Positions 1 through 9,475 are shown, counted from the first letter of the stretch. The stretch: DNA of 46,146 bases from an uncultured Flavobacteriaceae bacterium (GCA_938010765.1 CALLVX010000087.1:1-46146); one strand, 5' to 3'. Translations and numbers: made by a program. The notes: generated by a model not told the origin, from the sequence alone.

Positions 1-1
1 G

Positions 2-34
2 CTGAATTATATACTGGAATACAATAAGCATTAA
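2..34 (+). CDS. C-terminal end of a truncated upstream gene, probably type III pantothenate kinase
   Basis: The first 34 bases hold an open frame reading LNYILEYNKH and then TAA, directly abutting the ATG of the next gene. The 'GLNxILxxN' style ending resembles the C-terminus of flavobacterial type III pantothenate kinase (CoaX). That gene commonly precedes this outer-membrane/TPR/lptC run in Flavobacteriaceae. Only ten residues are visible, so the identity rests mostly on gene order and is tentative. Confidence 0.4.
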   Translation: MNYILEYNKH

Positions 35-1324
35 ATGGTAAAAAATCTTATTATTGCTGTACTATGTCTTACAGCAGCAGGTGTTTACGCACAGAATGGC
101 ACCGTATCTCCCTACTCGTATTTTGGTATCGGTGACTCCAGATCCTTTGGAACCGTCGAGAATCAAATGATGGGTTCTATGGGTGTGTATGGTGACAGTA
201 TTCATATCAATTTGAAAAACCCTGCGGCGTACAGTAAATTGGGTATCGCCTTGAACAATAAAACGGGGCTTACCACTTATGCTGCAGGAATCTCTAACAA
301 ACAAATTGTTCTAAAGAGTTTTACCGAGGAGCAATCGACCACCACTACCAATCTAGACTACCTTTCTTTGGGTTTCAGTCTGGGCAAGGGGCTGGGTGTC
401 GGCTTCGGGCTCGCACCTTTTTCTTCGGTAGGGTTCAATGCCATTTCTGAGAGTACCAATGGCGATGGTACAAGTGTGATCAACGCTTTTTCGGGAGACG
501 GTGGGCTTAATAAGGTCTACTTTTCAGTAGGTTATGAGATTTTTAAGGATTTTAGTGCGGGGGTGACCGCCAATTTTAATTTCGGAAAACTTGAAAACGA
601 GCGTTTGCAAAGCGTTGAAAACGTGCAATTTGGAACACAAGACATACGAGAATCTCGGGTAAATGGGCTCGATTTCAACTATGCCCTCTATTATACCCCT
701 CAAATAATACAGAAATATAGACTGTTCACTTCGGTAAGAATCAATACGCAGGCAAATTTAACTTCTGAAAATACACGCAGATTGGGGTCGTATTCGGTAG
801 CCGATAATCAGCCGATAGAAACTATTGAGGTTGATTTGGATGCGGTAAATCTGCGAAATACCGATTTGAAGATTCCTACTACCGTTACATTGGGGGTAGG
901 ATTCGGTGAGGATAAAAAATGGTTTTTAGGTACTGAATATAGCCTTCAAGGCCTTAGTTCATTCTCCAACGATTTTCTCGGCGTGGACAATATTGCTTAT
1001 AAAGATGCCAGTTCCGTATCTTTTGGAGGTTTTTATATTCCTGATTTTGACGCCTTTAATGGCTATTTTAATAGGGTTACCTACAGGGCGGGAATCCGTT
1101 ACGATAAAACCGGAATGCTTGTTAATAATACGGCGATTAATAATCTTGGCATAACTTTTGGAGTTGGTCTACCACTCGGCAGGGAACTATCTAATTTAAA
1201 CCTCGGTTTCGAATTAGGACGAAGAGGAACCACTTCTGCCGATCTCATTGAGGAGAGCTATTTAAAAATCAATTTAGGCTTCTCTTTTAATGATCTTTGG
1301 TTCAGAAAGCGAAAAATAAATTAA
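35..1324 (+). CDS. putative outer-membrane beta-barrel protein
   Basis: A 429-residue protein with a Sec signal peptide (MVKNLIIAVLCLTAAGVYAQ, cleavage likely after AQ). It continues as alternating Gly/aromatic beta-strand sequence such as 'YFGIGDSR', 'LGFSLGKGLGVGFGLAPF' and 'LGVGFGEDKKWFLGTEYS', ending in 'INLGFSFNDLWFRKRKIN'. This pattern is typical of Bacteroidota outer-membrane barrels of FadL/PorV-like appearance. No enzymatic motif is seen. It starts immediately after the preceding stop and is followed after 33 bp by a TPR protein and lptC, so it is probably co-transcribed with envelope-assembly genes. A role in outer-membrane transport or biogenesis is inferred; the substrate is unknown. 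Confidence 0.75.
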   Translation: MVKNLIIAVLCLTAAGVYAQNGTVSPYSYFGIGDSRSFGTVENQMMGSMGVYGDSIHINLKNPAAYSKLGIALNNKTGLTTYAAGISNKQIVLKSFTEEQSTTTTNLDYLSLGFSLGKGLGVGFGLAPFSSVGFNAISESTNGDGTSVINAFSGDGGLNKVYFSVGYEIFKDFSAGVTANFNFGKLENERLQSVENVQFGTQDIRESRVNGLDFNYALYYTPQIIQKYRLFTSVRINTQANLTSENTRRLGSYSVADNQPIETIEVDLDAVNLRNTDLKIPTTVTLGVGFGEDKKWFLGTEYSLQGLSSFSNDFLGVDNIAYKDASSVSFGGFYIPDFDAFNGYFNRVTYRAGIRYDKTGMLVNNTAINNLGITFGVGLPLGRELSNLNLGFELGRRGTTSADLIEESYLKINLGFSFNDLWFRKRKIN

Positions 1325-1357
1325 AATTAGTACATTAACAACTTTAAACCACGACAA

Positions 1358-2728
1358 ATGAAAACGAAACTTTACTTCACGGCGATTATGCTTTTAGGGC
1401 TTATGGGAGTAAGTCATGCGCAGGCCCAAAATCCTGAATGTACCACGAACCTATCTATTTTTGTGGAACATGCGAAAGTTAAAAATTACGACGCGGCGTA
1501 TACTCCGTGGAAAATGGTCTATGACCAATGTCCAGATTTAAATAGGGCCACCTATGTATATGGAGAACGAATCCTGAAGGATAAAGTCAAAAAAACGAGC
1601 GGTGCCGATAAGGATGGTTTTATAGGAGATTTACTTGCATTGTATGAAAATTACATGAAGTACTTTCCGAAGAAAGCGGTAAAAGGTGATATGATGCCTA
1701 AAATGGTATTGACTAAGTACGATAATAAAATGATCTCGGATACCGAGATTTATGAGGATTTAAGCAGTGCCTTTAAAGAAGACAGGGATAATTTTACGAA
1801 TCCTAAGGCCTTATACCTTTATTTCTCTAGTTTGGTAGATTTGAATGCTGCAGGTAAGAAAGAATTGCAAGAGGTCTTTGATGTATACGATGATGTTAAT
1901 GAGAAGATCGAAGAGGAGAACACTAAGCTTACGGATAGGATTGCCAAATTACTTCCCAAAGAAGAAGCAGGTACCTTGACCTCTAAGGAAAAGAAGCAGT
2001 TGAAATCATATAACAGTTACTCAGAGAATTATGGTAAAATTGCCGGTAGTATTGATTCAAAACTTGGTAAGTTGGCAGATTGCGACAACTTGATTCCATT
2101 GTACCAGAAGAGTTTTGATTCCAAAAAAGGCGATGTGAAATGGGTAAAGCGTGCCGTAGGAAGAATGTTTAACAAGGAATGTACAGACGATCCTATGTTC
2201 AAGAAATTGTTCGAAGCACAGTTGGCACTAGATCCATCGGCCGATGCGTATGTATACGGAGGCACTTTAAAGCAAAAAGCGGGCGACACCAAAGGTGCGG
2301 TTGCAGACTTTAACAAGGCCTTAGGGTTGGAAACTGACGCGAAAAAGAAATCGAGTATCGCATATAAGGTTGCAACCATTTATAGAAGAGGAAGCAAGTC
2401 TACTGCGCGTTCGTACGCTCAAAAAGCGATCGATGCGAACCCTGCAAACGGAAAGGCCTATTTGTTAATTGCAAGTTTATATGCTAGTAGTGCGAACAGT
2501 TGTGGTAAGACCGCTTTCGAGAAACGTGCTATCTACTGGAAAGCTGCTGAAACTGCTCGAAAGGCTGGGCGTGTAGATCCATCTTTGAGCGGGCGGGCAA
2601 GCAAAGCGGCGGCAAGTTACTCAGCGAAGGCTCCTAACAAAGAAATGATTTTTCAAGAAGGTATGGCCGGTAAAACGGTTACGTTTAGCTGCTGGGTAGG
2701 TGGTAGCGTAAAGGTTCCTAATTTATAG
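1358..2728 (+). CDS. secreted tetratricopeptide-repeat protein
   Basis: A 456-residue protein with a signal peptide (MKTKLYFTAIMLLGLMGVSHAQA) followed by an all-helical, Lys/Ala-rich sequence. TPR-like units are clear toward the C-terminus, around residues 290-400 ('AYVYGGTLKQKAGDTKGAVADFNKAL', then 'AYKVATIYRRGSKSTARSYAQKAI', 'GKAYLLIASLYA'). Cysteines near residues 28, 55, 240, 273 and 383 could form periplasmic disulfides. It lies between an outer-membrane barrel and lptC, with one base before lptC, so it is probably a periplasmic scaffold in the same operon. This family is conserved at this place in Flavobacteriaceae; its specific function is not known to me. Confidence 0.8.
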   Translation: MKTKLYFTAIMLLGLMGVSHAQAQNPECTTNLSIFVEHAKVKNYDAAYTPWKMVYDQCPDLNRATYVYGERILKDKVKKTSGADKDGFIGDLLALYENYMKYFPKKAVKGDMMPKMVLTKYDNKMISDTEIYEDLSSAFKEDRDNFTNPKALYLYFSSLVDLNAAGKKELQEVFDVYDDVNEKIEEENTKLTDRIAKLLPKEEAGTLTSKEKKQLKSYNSYSENYGKIAGSIDSKLGKLADCDNLIPLYQKSFDSKKGDVKWVKRAVGRMFNKECTDDPMFKKLFEAQLALDPSADAYVYGGTLKQKAGDTKGAVADFNKALGLETDAKKKSSIAYKVATIYRRGSKSTARSYAQKAIDANPANGKAYLLIASLYASSANSCGKTAFEKRAIYWKAAETARKAGRVDPSLSGRASKAAASYSAKAPNKEMIFQEGMAGKTVTFSCWVGGSVKVPNL

Positions 2729-2729
2729 G

Positions 2730-3347
2730 ATGCCATTTAATACAACATATACACTTAAAAGCATTGCCAAATTCTGTATGGCAATGCTTTTTTTTTCGGC
2801 CTGTAACGATGATTATAAAAGGGTCGGGGGAGAAGCGATACCAAAAATCTTTCCGCAAGGTATCGGTGAGAATTTTGTGCTTACCTATACCGAAGCACCC
2901 GAGGTGATGGAAATGGACGATATAGATTCGTCTAGAGTACTCGCTGTTCTTACGAGCCCTTTGAGTAATAATTTTGACAATCTCGAATTTCCTTATAGAA
3001 CCTTTCCGAAAGGGTTGGCGGTAGACCTCTTTGATGAGGAGGGAAACAAGAACACGATTGTCGCCGACTATGGCATTATTTATTCAGCTACAAATTTAAT
3101 AGATTTACGGGGTAATGTGGTAGTTTTGACCAAGGATGGGAAAAAACTCGAAACCCCACAACTGTATTATGATCAGGGCAACGAATGGATATTTACACAG
3201 GAAAAATTTACATTTGAAAACCCAGATGACGGCACTATTATGGATGGGGTAGGGATGGATTTCAACAAAGACTTGACTTTTTTTAGTGCCCATAAAACAT
3301 TTGGTGTAATGACCATTAAAGACGATAAAGAGAAAAAAGATGATTAA
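2730..3347 (+). CDS. lptC: LPS export periplasmic protein LptC
   Basis: A 205-residue lipoprotein; the signal sequence ends in 'LFFSAC' (lipobox Cys about residue 25). The body is beta-rich and of the LptC/OstA-like kind: 'FPKGLAVDLFDEEGNKNTIVADYGIIYSATNLIDLRGNVVVLTKDGKKLETPQLYYDQ'. It reproduces the OstA-fold signature of repeated 'ax.G.......l.l.G.V.v...dG..l.T..L.yd'. LptC bridges the LptBFG transporter to LptA during lipopolysaccharide export. It begins one base after the TPR gene stop and overlaps the next gene by 8 bp, so translation is probably coupled. The C-terminal 'KDDKEKKDD' tail is simple charged sequence. Confidence 0.88.
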   Translation: MPFNTTYTLKSIAKFCMAMLFFSACNDDYKRVGGEAIPKIFPQGIGENFVLTYTEAPEVMEMDDIDSSRVLAVLTSPLSNNFDNLEFPYRTFPKGLAVDLFDEEGNKNTIVADYGIIYSATNLIDLRGNVVVLTKDGKKLETPQLYYDQGNEWIFTQEKFTFENPDDGTIMDGVGMDFNKDLTFFSAHKTFGVMTIKDDKEKKDD

Positions 3348-3543
3348 GTTTTTAAAATATACCGAGTATGTATACTTGGTGGTGGCCTTTTTCGCATGCT
3401 ATCGCATTTTTACCGATTGGAATGTGGATCGCAACAATGCCTATCTATTCATTTTTTTTGCTGTAGTTTCGACCGGGATGTTCCTGTTTAGAAGAAATTA
3501 TCGGCGTAAGTTTGAACAAAGACAACGCGATAACGAACGCTAG
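3340..3543 (+). CDS. small two-helix membrane protein
   Basis: A 67-residue protein with two hydrophobic segments, about residues 10-25 and 35-52, and a very basic C-terminus ('RRNYRRKFEQRQRDNER'), so the tail is expected in the cytoplasm. It overlaps the end of lptC by 8 bp and is followed by the CNNM gene after 2 bp, which supports it as a real operon member. A short protein of this type sits between lptC and the CorC-like gene in related genomes. Function unknown. Confidence 0.7.
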   Translation: MIKFLKYTEYVYLVVAFFACYRIFTDWNVDRNNAYLFIFFAVVSTGMFLFRRNYRRKFEQRQRDNER

Positions 3544-3545
3544 CC

Positions 3546-4832
3546 TTGGAAACAACTGTTTTAATTATTCTTTTGTCATTAGTATTTTCCGCCTTTTTTT
3601 CGGGACTGGAAATTGCGTTTATTTCCGCGAATAAAATACACATAGAAATTGAGAAAAAGCAAGAGGGCTTTTTGGCAAAGGTACTCACTCGATTAACCAA
3701 AAAACCATCAAAGTTTATTGCGACCATGCTCATTGGGAACAATATAGCTTTGGTTATTTATGGGTTATACATGGGAGAGCTCTTGATGAGCTGGTTTCAG
3801 GGAATGTCATCGGATAATGGTTTTATAACGCTCATGTTGACCGATTTTAGACTCTTGACCCAGACGCTCATCTCTACCCTGATTATTTTGATGACCGCCG
3901 AGTTTTTGCCAAAAGTATTGTTTCAAATTTATTCAAACACCCTTTTGAAGGTTTTTGCCGTCCCTGCGTATCTTTTCTATGTGTTGTTTTCGCTTATTTC
4001 TGATTTTGTGATCAAAGTTTCCGATGTTATTCTAAAGGCATTTTTTAAGACCGAGGGCGATGAAGTGCAACTGGCCTTTAGCAAAATTGAACTAGGGGAT
4101 TACATTACGGAGCAAATGGAGACGGTCGAAGAGGAAGATTTGGTAGATTCGGAAATACAGATTTTTCAAAATGCATTGGAATTCGCAGAGGTAAAAGCAC
4201 GTGAAGTCATGGTGCCACGAACCGAGATAACGGCGGTAGAATTGCATGAAACACCCAAAAACCTTACCAAACTCTTTTCTGACACGGGATATTCTAAAAT
4301 CCTTATTTATAAGGATACCGTAGATGATATTATCGGGTATGTGCACTCGTATGAACTGTTTAAAAAGCCAAAAACCATTAAAAGTATTTTGCTCCCTGTC
4401 GAGTTTGTGCCCGAAACCATGTTGATTCAGGATATCTTGAACCTTTTGGTAAAAAAGCGCAAGAGCATGGCGGTGGTTTTGGATGAATATGGTGGTACTT
4501 CCGGTATTATGACAGTCGAGGATATTATCGAAGAGCTTTTTGGGGAAATCGAGGATGAACATGATAGTACGGATCATATAGAAGAGGAGGTAGGAGATAA
4601 TAAATACCGATTTTCTGCCCGTTTGGAAGTAGACTACCTCAATGAGACCTACAAGTGCGAATTGCCCGAAAGTGATGAATACGAAACCTTGGGCGGTTTG
4701 ATCGTAAGCGAGACCGGCGAAATTCCCGAACAAGACATGGAAATCATTGTAGCTAATTTTAGGTTTACCATTTTAGAGGTTTCCAGTACCAAAATCGATT
4801 TGGTAGCCATGGAAATCCTGGAAAAAGAATAA
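3546..4832 (+). CDS. CNNM/CorC-family membrane protein (hemolysin-like transporter)
   Basis: A 428-residue protein in the CNNM (DUF21)-CBS-CorC_HlyC layout. Residues 1-170 hold four membrane segments including the motif 'FSAFFSGLEIAFISANK'. Residues about 205-320 form a CBS pair ('REVMVPRTEITAVEL' to 'GGTSGIMTVEDIIEELFGEIEDEHD'). Residues about 340-425 form the CorC_HlyC domain ('ARLEVDYLNETY', 'YETLGGLI'). Family members are linked to Mg2+/Co2+ transport or to gliding (GldE); which applies here cannot be told. The start is a TTG two bases after the preceding stop. It is preferred because it gives the family-typical N-terminus, and no ATG lies nearby. Confidence 0.88.
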   Translation: METTVLIILLSLVFSAFFSGLEIAFISANKIHIEIEKKQEGFLAKVLTRLTKKPSKFIATMLIGNNIALVIYGLYMGELLMSWFQGMSSDNGFITLMLTDFRLLTQTLISTLIILMTAEFLPKVLFQIYSNTLLKVFAVPAYLFYVLFSLISDFVIKVSDVILKAFFKTEGDEVQLAFSKIELGDYITEQMETVEEEDLVDSEIQIFQNALEFAEVKAREVMVPRTEITAVELHETPKNLTKLFSDTGYSKILIYKDTVDDIIGYVHSYELFKKPKTIKSILLPVEFVPETMLIQDILNLLVKKRKSMAVVLDEYGGTSGIMTVEDIIEELFGEIEDEHDSTDHIEEEVGDNKYRFSARLEVDYLNETYKCELPESDEYETLGGLIVSETGEIPEQDMEIIVANFRFTILEVSSTKIDLVAMEILEKE

Positions 4833-4922
4833 TTCACCTCTTTATTTTTTTATTAGGCCGTATCTTCTGCCAAACCATTCAAAACTAGCTCTCCTATGCT
4901 TTAATAATTGAAAAGAAAATGG

Positions 4923-4930
4923 TAATTTCG
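4923..4930 (+). promoter_or_regulatory. possible -7 box upstream of the parvulin gene
   Basis: TAATTTCG differs by one base from the Bacteroidota -7 consensus TAnnTTTG and lies 26 bp before the ATG at 4957. There is no hairpin between the CNNM stop at 4832 and this box, so the gene could be read both from here and from the upstream operon. No convincing -33 TTTG is seen. Confidence 0.35.
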
Positions 4931-4956
4931 CAAACTGATTTTAAATTCACCATATC

Positions 4957-7092
4957 ATGGCCATTTTAGAGAATATTAGAAAGCGAACCACTGTTTTGAT
5001 TCTGATCATTGGGTTGGCGCTTTTTGCGTTCGTTATATCCGGAGTCTTTACCAGTAGCGGTTTAAGCGGAGGAAAAACGGGTTCTACCGTTGCCGAAATT
5101 AATGGGCAAGAAGTGTCTATCGACGAGTTTCGAGGCCTAGTAGACAATGCACAACGCAGTTCGCCTCCAGGTACCTCTACCATGCAAGTGGTCAACCAGG
5201 TATGGGACCAGCAATTGCGAAAAAGTATTTTAGAGCAGCAATTCGAAGACTTGGGCGTTTCTATCGAACAAGACCAGATTATCAACTTTTTGAAGACATC
5301 GGGTTATGCCCAGAGTCCAGAGTTCCAAAATGCCGATGGTGTTTTTGACGAGAACATCTTTAGAAACTCCGTTGCGAACTGGAAGGAAAGCGAGCCTGTG
5401 CGCTATGACCTTTGGCTACAGACCGAAAAAGCGATCATTCAACAAGCAAAGGAGCAAACCTATTTTAACCTGATCAAAGCGGGGGTGGGCGCCACCTTAA
5501 AAGAGGGAGAGTTTGAGTACCGTTTGGCCAACGAAAAAATGGACTTAAAATACGTGCGGGTGCCTTTTTCATCTATTCCCGATAGTAGCATCACGGTTAC
5601 CAAAAGCGAAATCGCAACCTATATCAACGAGCATAAGGAAGACTTCAAACAAGACGAGGCGAGAGATATTCAGTTTGTCTTTTTTGAAGAAAAGCCTTCG
5701 GATGGTGATATTAAATCGATCCAAGACCAGGTCGATAATTTGTTGGAGGACAGTTATACGTTTAATGAGGACAAGCAGGCGATAGAAGGTTCTGCCATTA
5801 ATGATACCATTTTAGGGTTTAAAAATACGACGGATATCGGTGCGTTCCTGGATCGCAATTCGGATATTAAATTCGATACCATTTATAAAGAGAAGAAAGA
5901 ATTGGCGCCTTTGTTCGCCGATACTTTAATGACATTGCAAGTGGGACAGATATACGGCCCTTACCGCGATGGGGATTATTACAAGGTTTCTAAAATGATC
6001 GGTAGAAGACCCAATGGTACGGTAAAGGCCAGTCATATTCTTATCGCGTACCAAGGTGCTGAACGAGCAAACCCCGAAGTTACAAGAACAAAAGAAGAGG
6101 CAGAAGAGAAAGCGAAAGAGCTTTTGAAAGAAGCTAGAAAAGATGCAACCGTTTTTGTTGAGTTGGCTCGAGATAATTCTGATGGTCCATCCGCACCGAA
6201 TGGTGGGGATTTGGGCTATTTCCGAGAAGGTATTATGACTCCTAAATTCAACGATTTTGCTTTTAACAATACAATCGGTACGATTGGATTGGTAGAAACT
6301 GATTTCGGGTTTCATATCGTAAAAGTAGATGACAAACAAGACCTTGTGCAAATAGGAACTTTGGCAAGAGAAGTGGAGCCTTCGGAAGAAACAGTTAATT
6401 CGTTGTTTACAGAGGCAACCAGTTTTGAATTAGAATCGATTGAAACCGATAAAGCGTTTTCAGATTATGCGAAAGAAAAGGAATACATTGTGCGTCCTGT
6501 AAATAAAATCAAGGCAATGGATGAAAACCTTCCAGGACTTGGCGCACAACGTAGTATTGTGCAATGGGCATTTAATCCGGAAACAAAGACGGGAGAGATA
6601 AAGCGTTTTAATATTGCCAATGGCTATGCCGTAGCGCAATTGACGGCAAAATACGATGAAGGCGTAACAAGTGTAGAAGATGCCTCTGCGGCAGTACTTC
6701 CTAAAATTAGAAAAGAGCGGAAAACTGCCCAAATTATCGGTGCCAATAAAGGAAAATCAATGGATGATATTGCGAAAGACAATAGCCTTTCGGTCTCCAA
6801 TGCTTCTTCTGTAACCGTAAAATCACCTACCATTCCTGGAGCAGGTTCTGAACCTGCTATTGTAGGGACCGCTTTCGCAATGAAGGAGAATGAAACATCG
6901 GGCCTTTTAGAAGGAAATACTGGAGTATTCATGGTAACGGTCGTTAAAAGAGAAGAGCCTGTGAAACTAGATAATTATAGTACGTATGCCAATACCTTGA
7001 AAAATGCAAGTGTTTCTAAAGTAAACACAGCGGTAGTAGATGCCCTTAAAGAGAATTCTGAAATCTCGGACAAGCGAAACACGTTCTACTAG
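4957..7092 (+). CDS. membrane-anchored SurA/PpiD-like peptidyl-prolyl isomerase
   Basis: A 711-residue protein. One N-terminal transmembrane helix (about residues 13-33, 'VLILIIGLALFAFVISGVF') anchors a SurA_N-type chaperone region. A parvulin domain follows at about residues 345-455, starting 'ASHILIAYQG' and including 'DNSDGPSAPNGGDLGYFREGIMTPKF' and 'TDFGFHIVKVDD'. A second, degenerate PPIase-like part follows. This matches PpiD of Bacteroidota, a periplasmic foldase for outer-membrane and secreted proteins, in keeping with the envelope genes upstream. It is convergent with the GHMP kinase gene (7 bp between stops). Confidence 0.88.
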   Translation: MAILENIRKRTTVLILIIGLALFAFVISGVFTSSGLSGGKTGSTVAEINGQEVSIDEFRGLVDNAQRSSPPGTSTMQVVNQVWDQQLRKSILEQQFEDLGVSIEQDQIINFLKTSGYAQSPEFQNADGVFDENIFRNSVANWKESEPVRYDLWLQTEKAIIQQAKEQTYFNLIKAGVGATLKEGEFEYRLANEKMDLKYVRVPFSSIPDSSITVTKSEIATYINEHKEDFKQDEARDIQFVFFEEKPSDGDIKSIQDQVDNLLEDSYTFNEDKQAIEGSAINDTILGFKNTTDIGAFLDRNSDIKFDTIYKEKKELAPLFADTLMTLQVGQIYGPYRDGDYYKVSKMIGRRPNGTVKASHILIAYQGAERANPEVTRTKEEAEEKAKELLKEARKDATVFVELARDNSDGPSAPNGGDLGYFREGIMTPKFNDFAFNNTIGTIGLVETDFGFHIVKVDDKQDLVQIGTLAREVEPSEETVNSLFTEATSFELESIETDKAFSDYAKEKEYIVRPVNKIKAMDENLPGLGAQRSIVQWAFNPETKTGEIKRFNIANGYAVAQLTAKYDEGVTSVEDASAAVLPKIRKERKTAQIIGANKGKSMDDIAKDNSLSVSNASSVTVKSPTIPGAGSEPAIVGTAFAMKENETSGLLEGNTGVFMVTVVKREEPVKLDNYSTYANTLKNASVSKVNTAVVDALKENSEISDKRNTFY

Positions 7093-7099
7093 AAACCTT

Positions 7100-8005
7100 T
7101 TATAAAATCATTTGAGAAAAGGGTATGATAACATTGTACCCTTTTTCTTTGAAATAAACCATCTTAGTTGCATCTCCTGTTGCTAAGACGAAGTCACCTC
7201 CCCAAGCACCTAGACTTTTTACGGCCCCGGAATAATCGGGAAACAGCTTCGATTGAATAGTTTCGATACCAAGAACATCCGATAATACTTGTTCGTGCCA
7301 TTGCATCAACCACTGAAAGTCATCGATGCTTTGAGAAGTAACCATTCTCTTGGTAATTTGTGTTATTTGATCCGTAAATTTTGCATCGATGGTGCGGTTT
7401 CGATAGGCCGCAATCGCATCCCTGCTGTTTTGTTTCTGGTTGAGATATACAAAATAAAGCGAATCTTTAAATGGAATTTCTCTCGGTAGCTTCTTTACGT
7501 TGGGAGTGCCATTAACAAGTTGAAAGAGAATAGGTTTGGGGTGCTGTGCACAGGCGATATCGTACCCGCTACCACCAAAAGTAGTCTTTAACAGGTTGTA
7601 GGGGTCCACGCCGCTCCAGTTGGCAATGTTGTTGATCAACGTAGAGGAAGAACCCAATCCCCAATCTCTTGGAAAGCTAAGTTCCGCTTTGGCTTGCACC
7701 CCATCAACATTCTTTAAAAAAGAAGGATTTAAGCGCAGTGCCTCCCTCAGTACTTTTTGCAAGGCCTCTGCAATAGTATTGTCGGAACTTGTAAGCAAAT
7801 TCAAGGACGTTAGCCGATAGGTCGCTTCAAACCAAATGGCTCCGGTTTCATCGATACTTGCCCAGGAGAGTAGCCCGGTCTGTTGGGGAAGAATGCGTAA
7901 GTATTGCCCATATTTTGTAGGTATTGCCCAACCTTGGGCGCCATCTAAAATGGCATATTCACCCGAAATGAGCAGTTTTCCATTGCTATAGAATTCCTGC
8001 CTCAT
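7100..8005 (-). CDS. GYDIA-family GHMP kinase (mevalonate-kinase-like)
   Basis: A 301-residue small-molecule kinase. 'GKLLISGEYAILDG' at the N-terminus matches the mevalonate-kinase opening, 'WGLGSSSTLINNIA' is the GHMP ATP-binding loop (about residues 115-128), and 'GGSGYDIACA' is the family-naming motif. The ATG overlaps the TGA of the upstream HMG-CoA reductase gene (ATGA), so the two are translationally coupled. Together they suggest mevalonate synthesis followed by phosphorylation in the isoprenoid route. Which phosphorylation step this family catalyses is not settled by sequence alone. Confidence 0.88.
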   Translation of the reverse strand: MRQEFYSNGKLLISGEYAILDGAQGWAIPTKYGQYLRILPQQTGLLSWASIDETGAIWFEATYRLTSLNLLTSSDNTIAEALQKVLREALRLNPSFLKNVDGVQAKAELSFPRDWGLGSSSTLINNIANWSGVDPYNLLKTTFGGSGYDIACAQHPKPILFQLVNGTPNVKKLPREIPFKDSLYFVYLNQKQNSRDAIAAYRNRTIDAKFTDQITQITKRMVTSQSIDDFQWLMQWHEQVLSDVLGIETIQSKLFPDYSGAVKSLGAWGGDFVLATGDATKMVYFKEKGYNVIIPFSQMIL

Positions 8006-9324
8006 TCCTTATTTTTCAATTTCTCAAAAGCCGCCGCAGCCGCGCTATGGGTTACGGTATTGGTTTTGAAATGTGCCACAAGCTTTTTCTTTTCTTCGGC
8101 ATTGGCACCCAATTGGTTCAAGATGTTCATTAGGTGCATTTTCATATGCCCCTCCTGTATTCCCGTAGTGACCAAGGAACTCACAGCGGCAAAATTTTGT
8201 GCCAGCCCGGCGACCGCAACAATCTGCATCAGTTCCTTGGCAGAAGGTTTGCCTAAGATTTCTAACGCTAACTTCACCAAAGGGTGTAGTTTGGTGAGGC
8301 CGCCAACGGTTCCCAAAGCAAGTGGTATTTCGATCCAAAAGGAGAAAGTACCTGCTGCTACCTTCGCATGTGTAAGACTGGTATATTGCCCATCTTTGGC
8401 AGCATAGGCATGAACACCGGCTTCTACCGCCCTAAAATCATTGCCAGTGGCAATTACTACTGCGTCAATACCGTTCATGATTCCCTTGTTATGGGTAACG
8501 GCCCTATAAGGTGCTACTTTCGCTATCTGTATGGCCCTCACCATTTTTTCAGCGAATACCTGCGGAGTAACTTTTTTGCTCAACGTTAACTGATCTACCG
8601 GGCAGCTTACTTCGGCTTTCACCAAGCAATTGGGTACGTAGTTCGAAAGAATGCTCATTACGACCTCGATTGCCTTCTCCGTTTCTGTAAATGGTTCATA
8701 CCGTTGTGATTCCCGTTTTAAAGTAGTTGCGAACTGCTCTAAACACGAATTGATGAAATTGGCACCCATGGCATCCAAGGTTTCAAAACAGCAATGCAAT
8801 TGGTAGTAGTTGGGTAGGTCGTTCGTACAATCTCGAAGTGTTATTTTAGTGACGCCACCACCACGCTTGTCCATATTCTTGGTAATGGGAGCGGCATCTT
8901 TGATCAGAATAGGCTGTATTTTATCGAAAAACCCCTGTAGTTTTTTAGGATCACCCCGAAACATAAAATGCACCTGTCCTATTTTTTCTGTAGATATGAC
9001 CTTGGTCTTAAACCCTCCACGAGGTAACCAAAATTTGGCCGCCTTGCTCACCGCTGCTACCACAGAGCTTTCCTCAATGGCCATGGGAATGACATGTAGT
9101 TGATCATTGATCAGAAAATTAGGGGCAACCCCGAGTGGCAGATAGTAATTGGTAATGGTATTTTCAATAAACTCGTCGTGCAGCTGTTGTAGTTGGGCAT
9201 CTGAGTTCCAATAACGCTTCAACAGCTTCTTGGTCTCCTCGGGATTGGAAGTATAGTTATTGGCTAACCATGTTATTTTTTCCGCTTTGGTAAACTTGGA
9301 AAATCCTTCAACTGGGGCGGTCAT
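8002..9324 (-). CDS. mvaA: hydroxymethylglutaryl-CoA reductase, class II
   Basis: A 440-residue enzyme of the class II HMG-CoA reductase family. Family motifs are visible: 'DAMGANFINSCLEQ' (substrate loop), 'GNDFRAVEAGVHAYA', 'THNKGIMNGIDAVVIATG' and 'LGTVGGLTKLHPLVKLAL'. It interconverts HMG-CoA and mevalonate; with the coupled GHMP kinase the biosynthetic direction is likely. The open frame extends upstream to 9381, but the start at 9324 (MTAPVEGFSKF) is chosen. The extension is a hydrophobic stretch absent from this cytosolic family, and a perfect -7 box lies inside it at 9345-9352. Confidence 0.92.
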   Translation of the reverse strand: MTAPVEGFSKFTKAEKITWLANNYTSNPEETKKLLKRYWNSDAQLQQLHDEFIENTITNYYLPLGVAPNFLINDQLHVIPMAIEESSVVAAVSKAAKFWLPRGGFKTKVISTEKIGQVHFMFRGDPKKLQGFFDKIQPILIKDAAPITKNMDKRGGGVTKITLRDCTNDLPNYYQLHCCFETLDAMGANFINSCLEQFATTLKRESQRYEPFTETEKAIEVVMSILSNYVPNCLVKAEVSCPVDQLTLSKKVTPQVFAEKMVRAIQIAKVAPYRAVTHNKGIMNGIDAVVIATGNDFRAVEAGVHAYAAKDGQYTSLTHAKVAAGTFSFWIEIPLALGTVGGLTKLHPLVKLALEILGKPSAKELMQIVAVAGLAQNFAAVSSLVTTGIQEGHMKMHLMNILNQLGANAEEKKKLVAHFKTNTVTHSAAAAAFEKLKNKE

Positions 9325-9344
9325 GCAGAATTGGTTTTGAAGCA

Positions 9345-9352
9345 CAAAGATA
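9345..9352 (-). promoter_or_regulatory. -7 box for the mvaA-GHMP kinase operon
   Basis: Read on the minus strand this is TATCTTTG, a perfect TAnnTTTG -7 element. It lies 20 bp before the ATG at 9324. Its position inside the longer open frame argues for the shorter mvaA start. A T-rich stretch (TGTTTTA) lies about 19 bp upstream as a weak -33 candidate. Confidence 0.5.
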
Positions 9353-9441
9353 CTAATTACCCCTATTAAAACAGTAAGCACTAATGTTGCGATAGCTGTT
9401 TGTTTTTACACAGAAAGTTTAATTATTCGTAAAATTATCAC

Positions 9442-9449
9442 TAAACTTG
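9442..9449 (+). promoter_or_regulatory. possible -7 box for the DPP IV-like gene
   Basis: TAAACTTG matches TAnnTTTG at all but one fixed position and lies 26 bp before the ATG at 9476, in the divergent region shared with mvaA. No strong -33 element is seen. Confidence 0.35.
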
Positions 9450-9475
9450 ATGGGTTAAAACAATTTCAATAGTTA

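Noticed and set aside
4092..4733. A 213-aa minus-strand open frame inside the CNNM gene
   Set aside because: Fully nested in a well-supported gene; the translation is Phe/Tyr-rich and lacks a family match.
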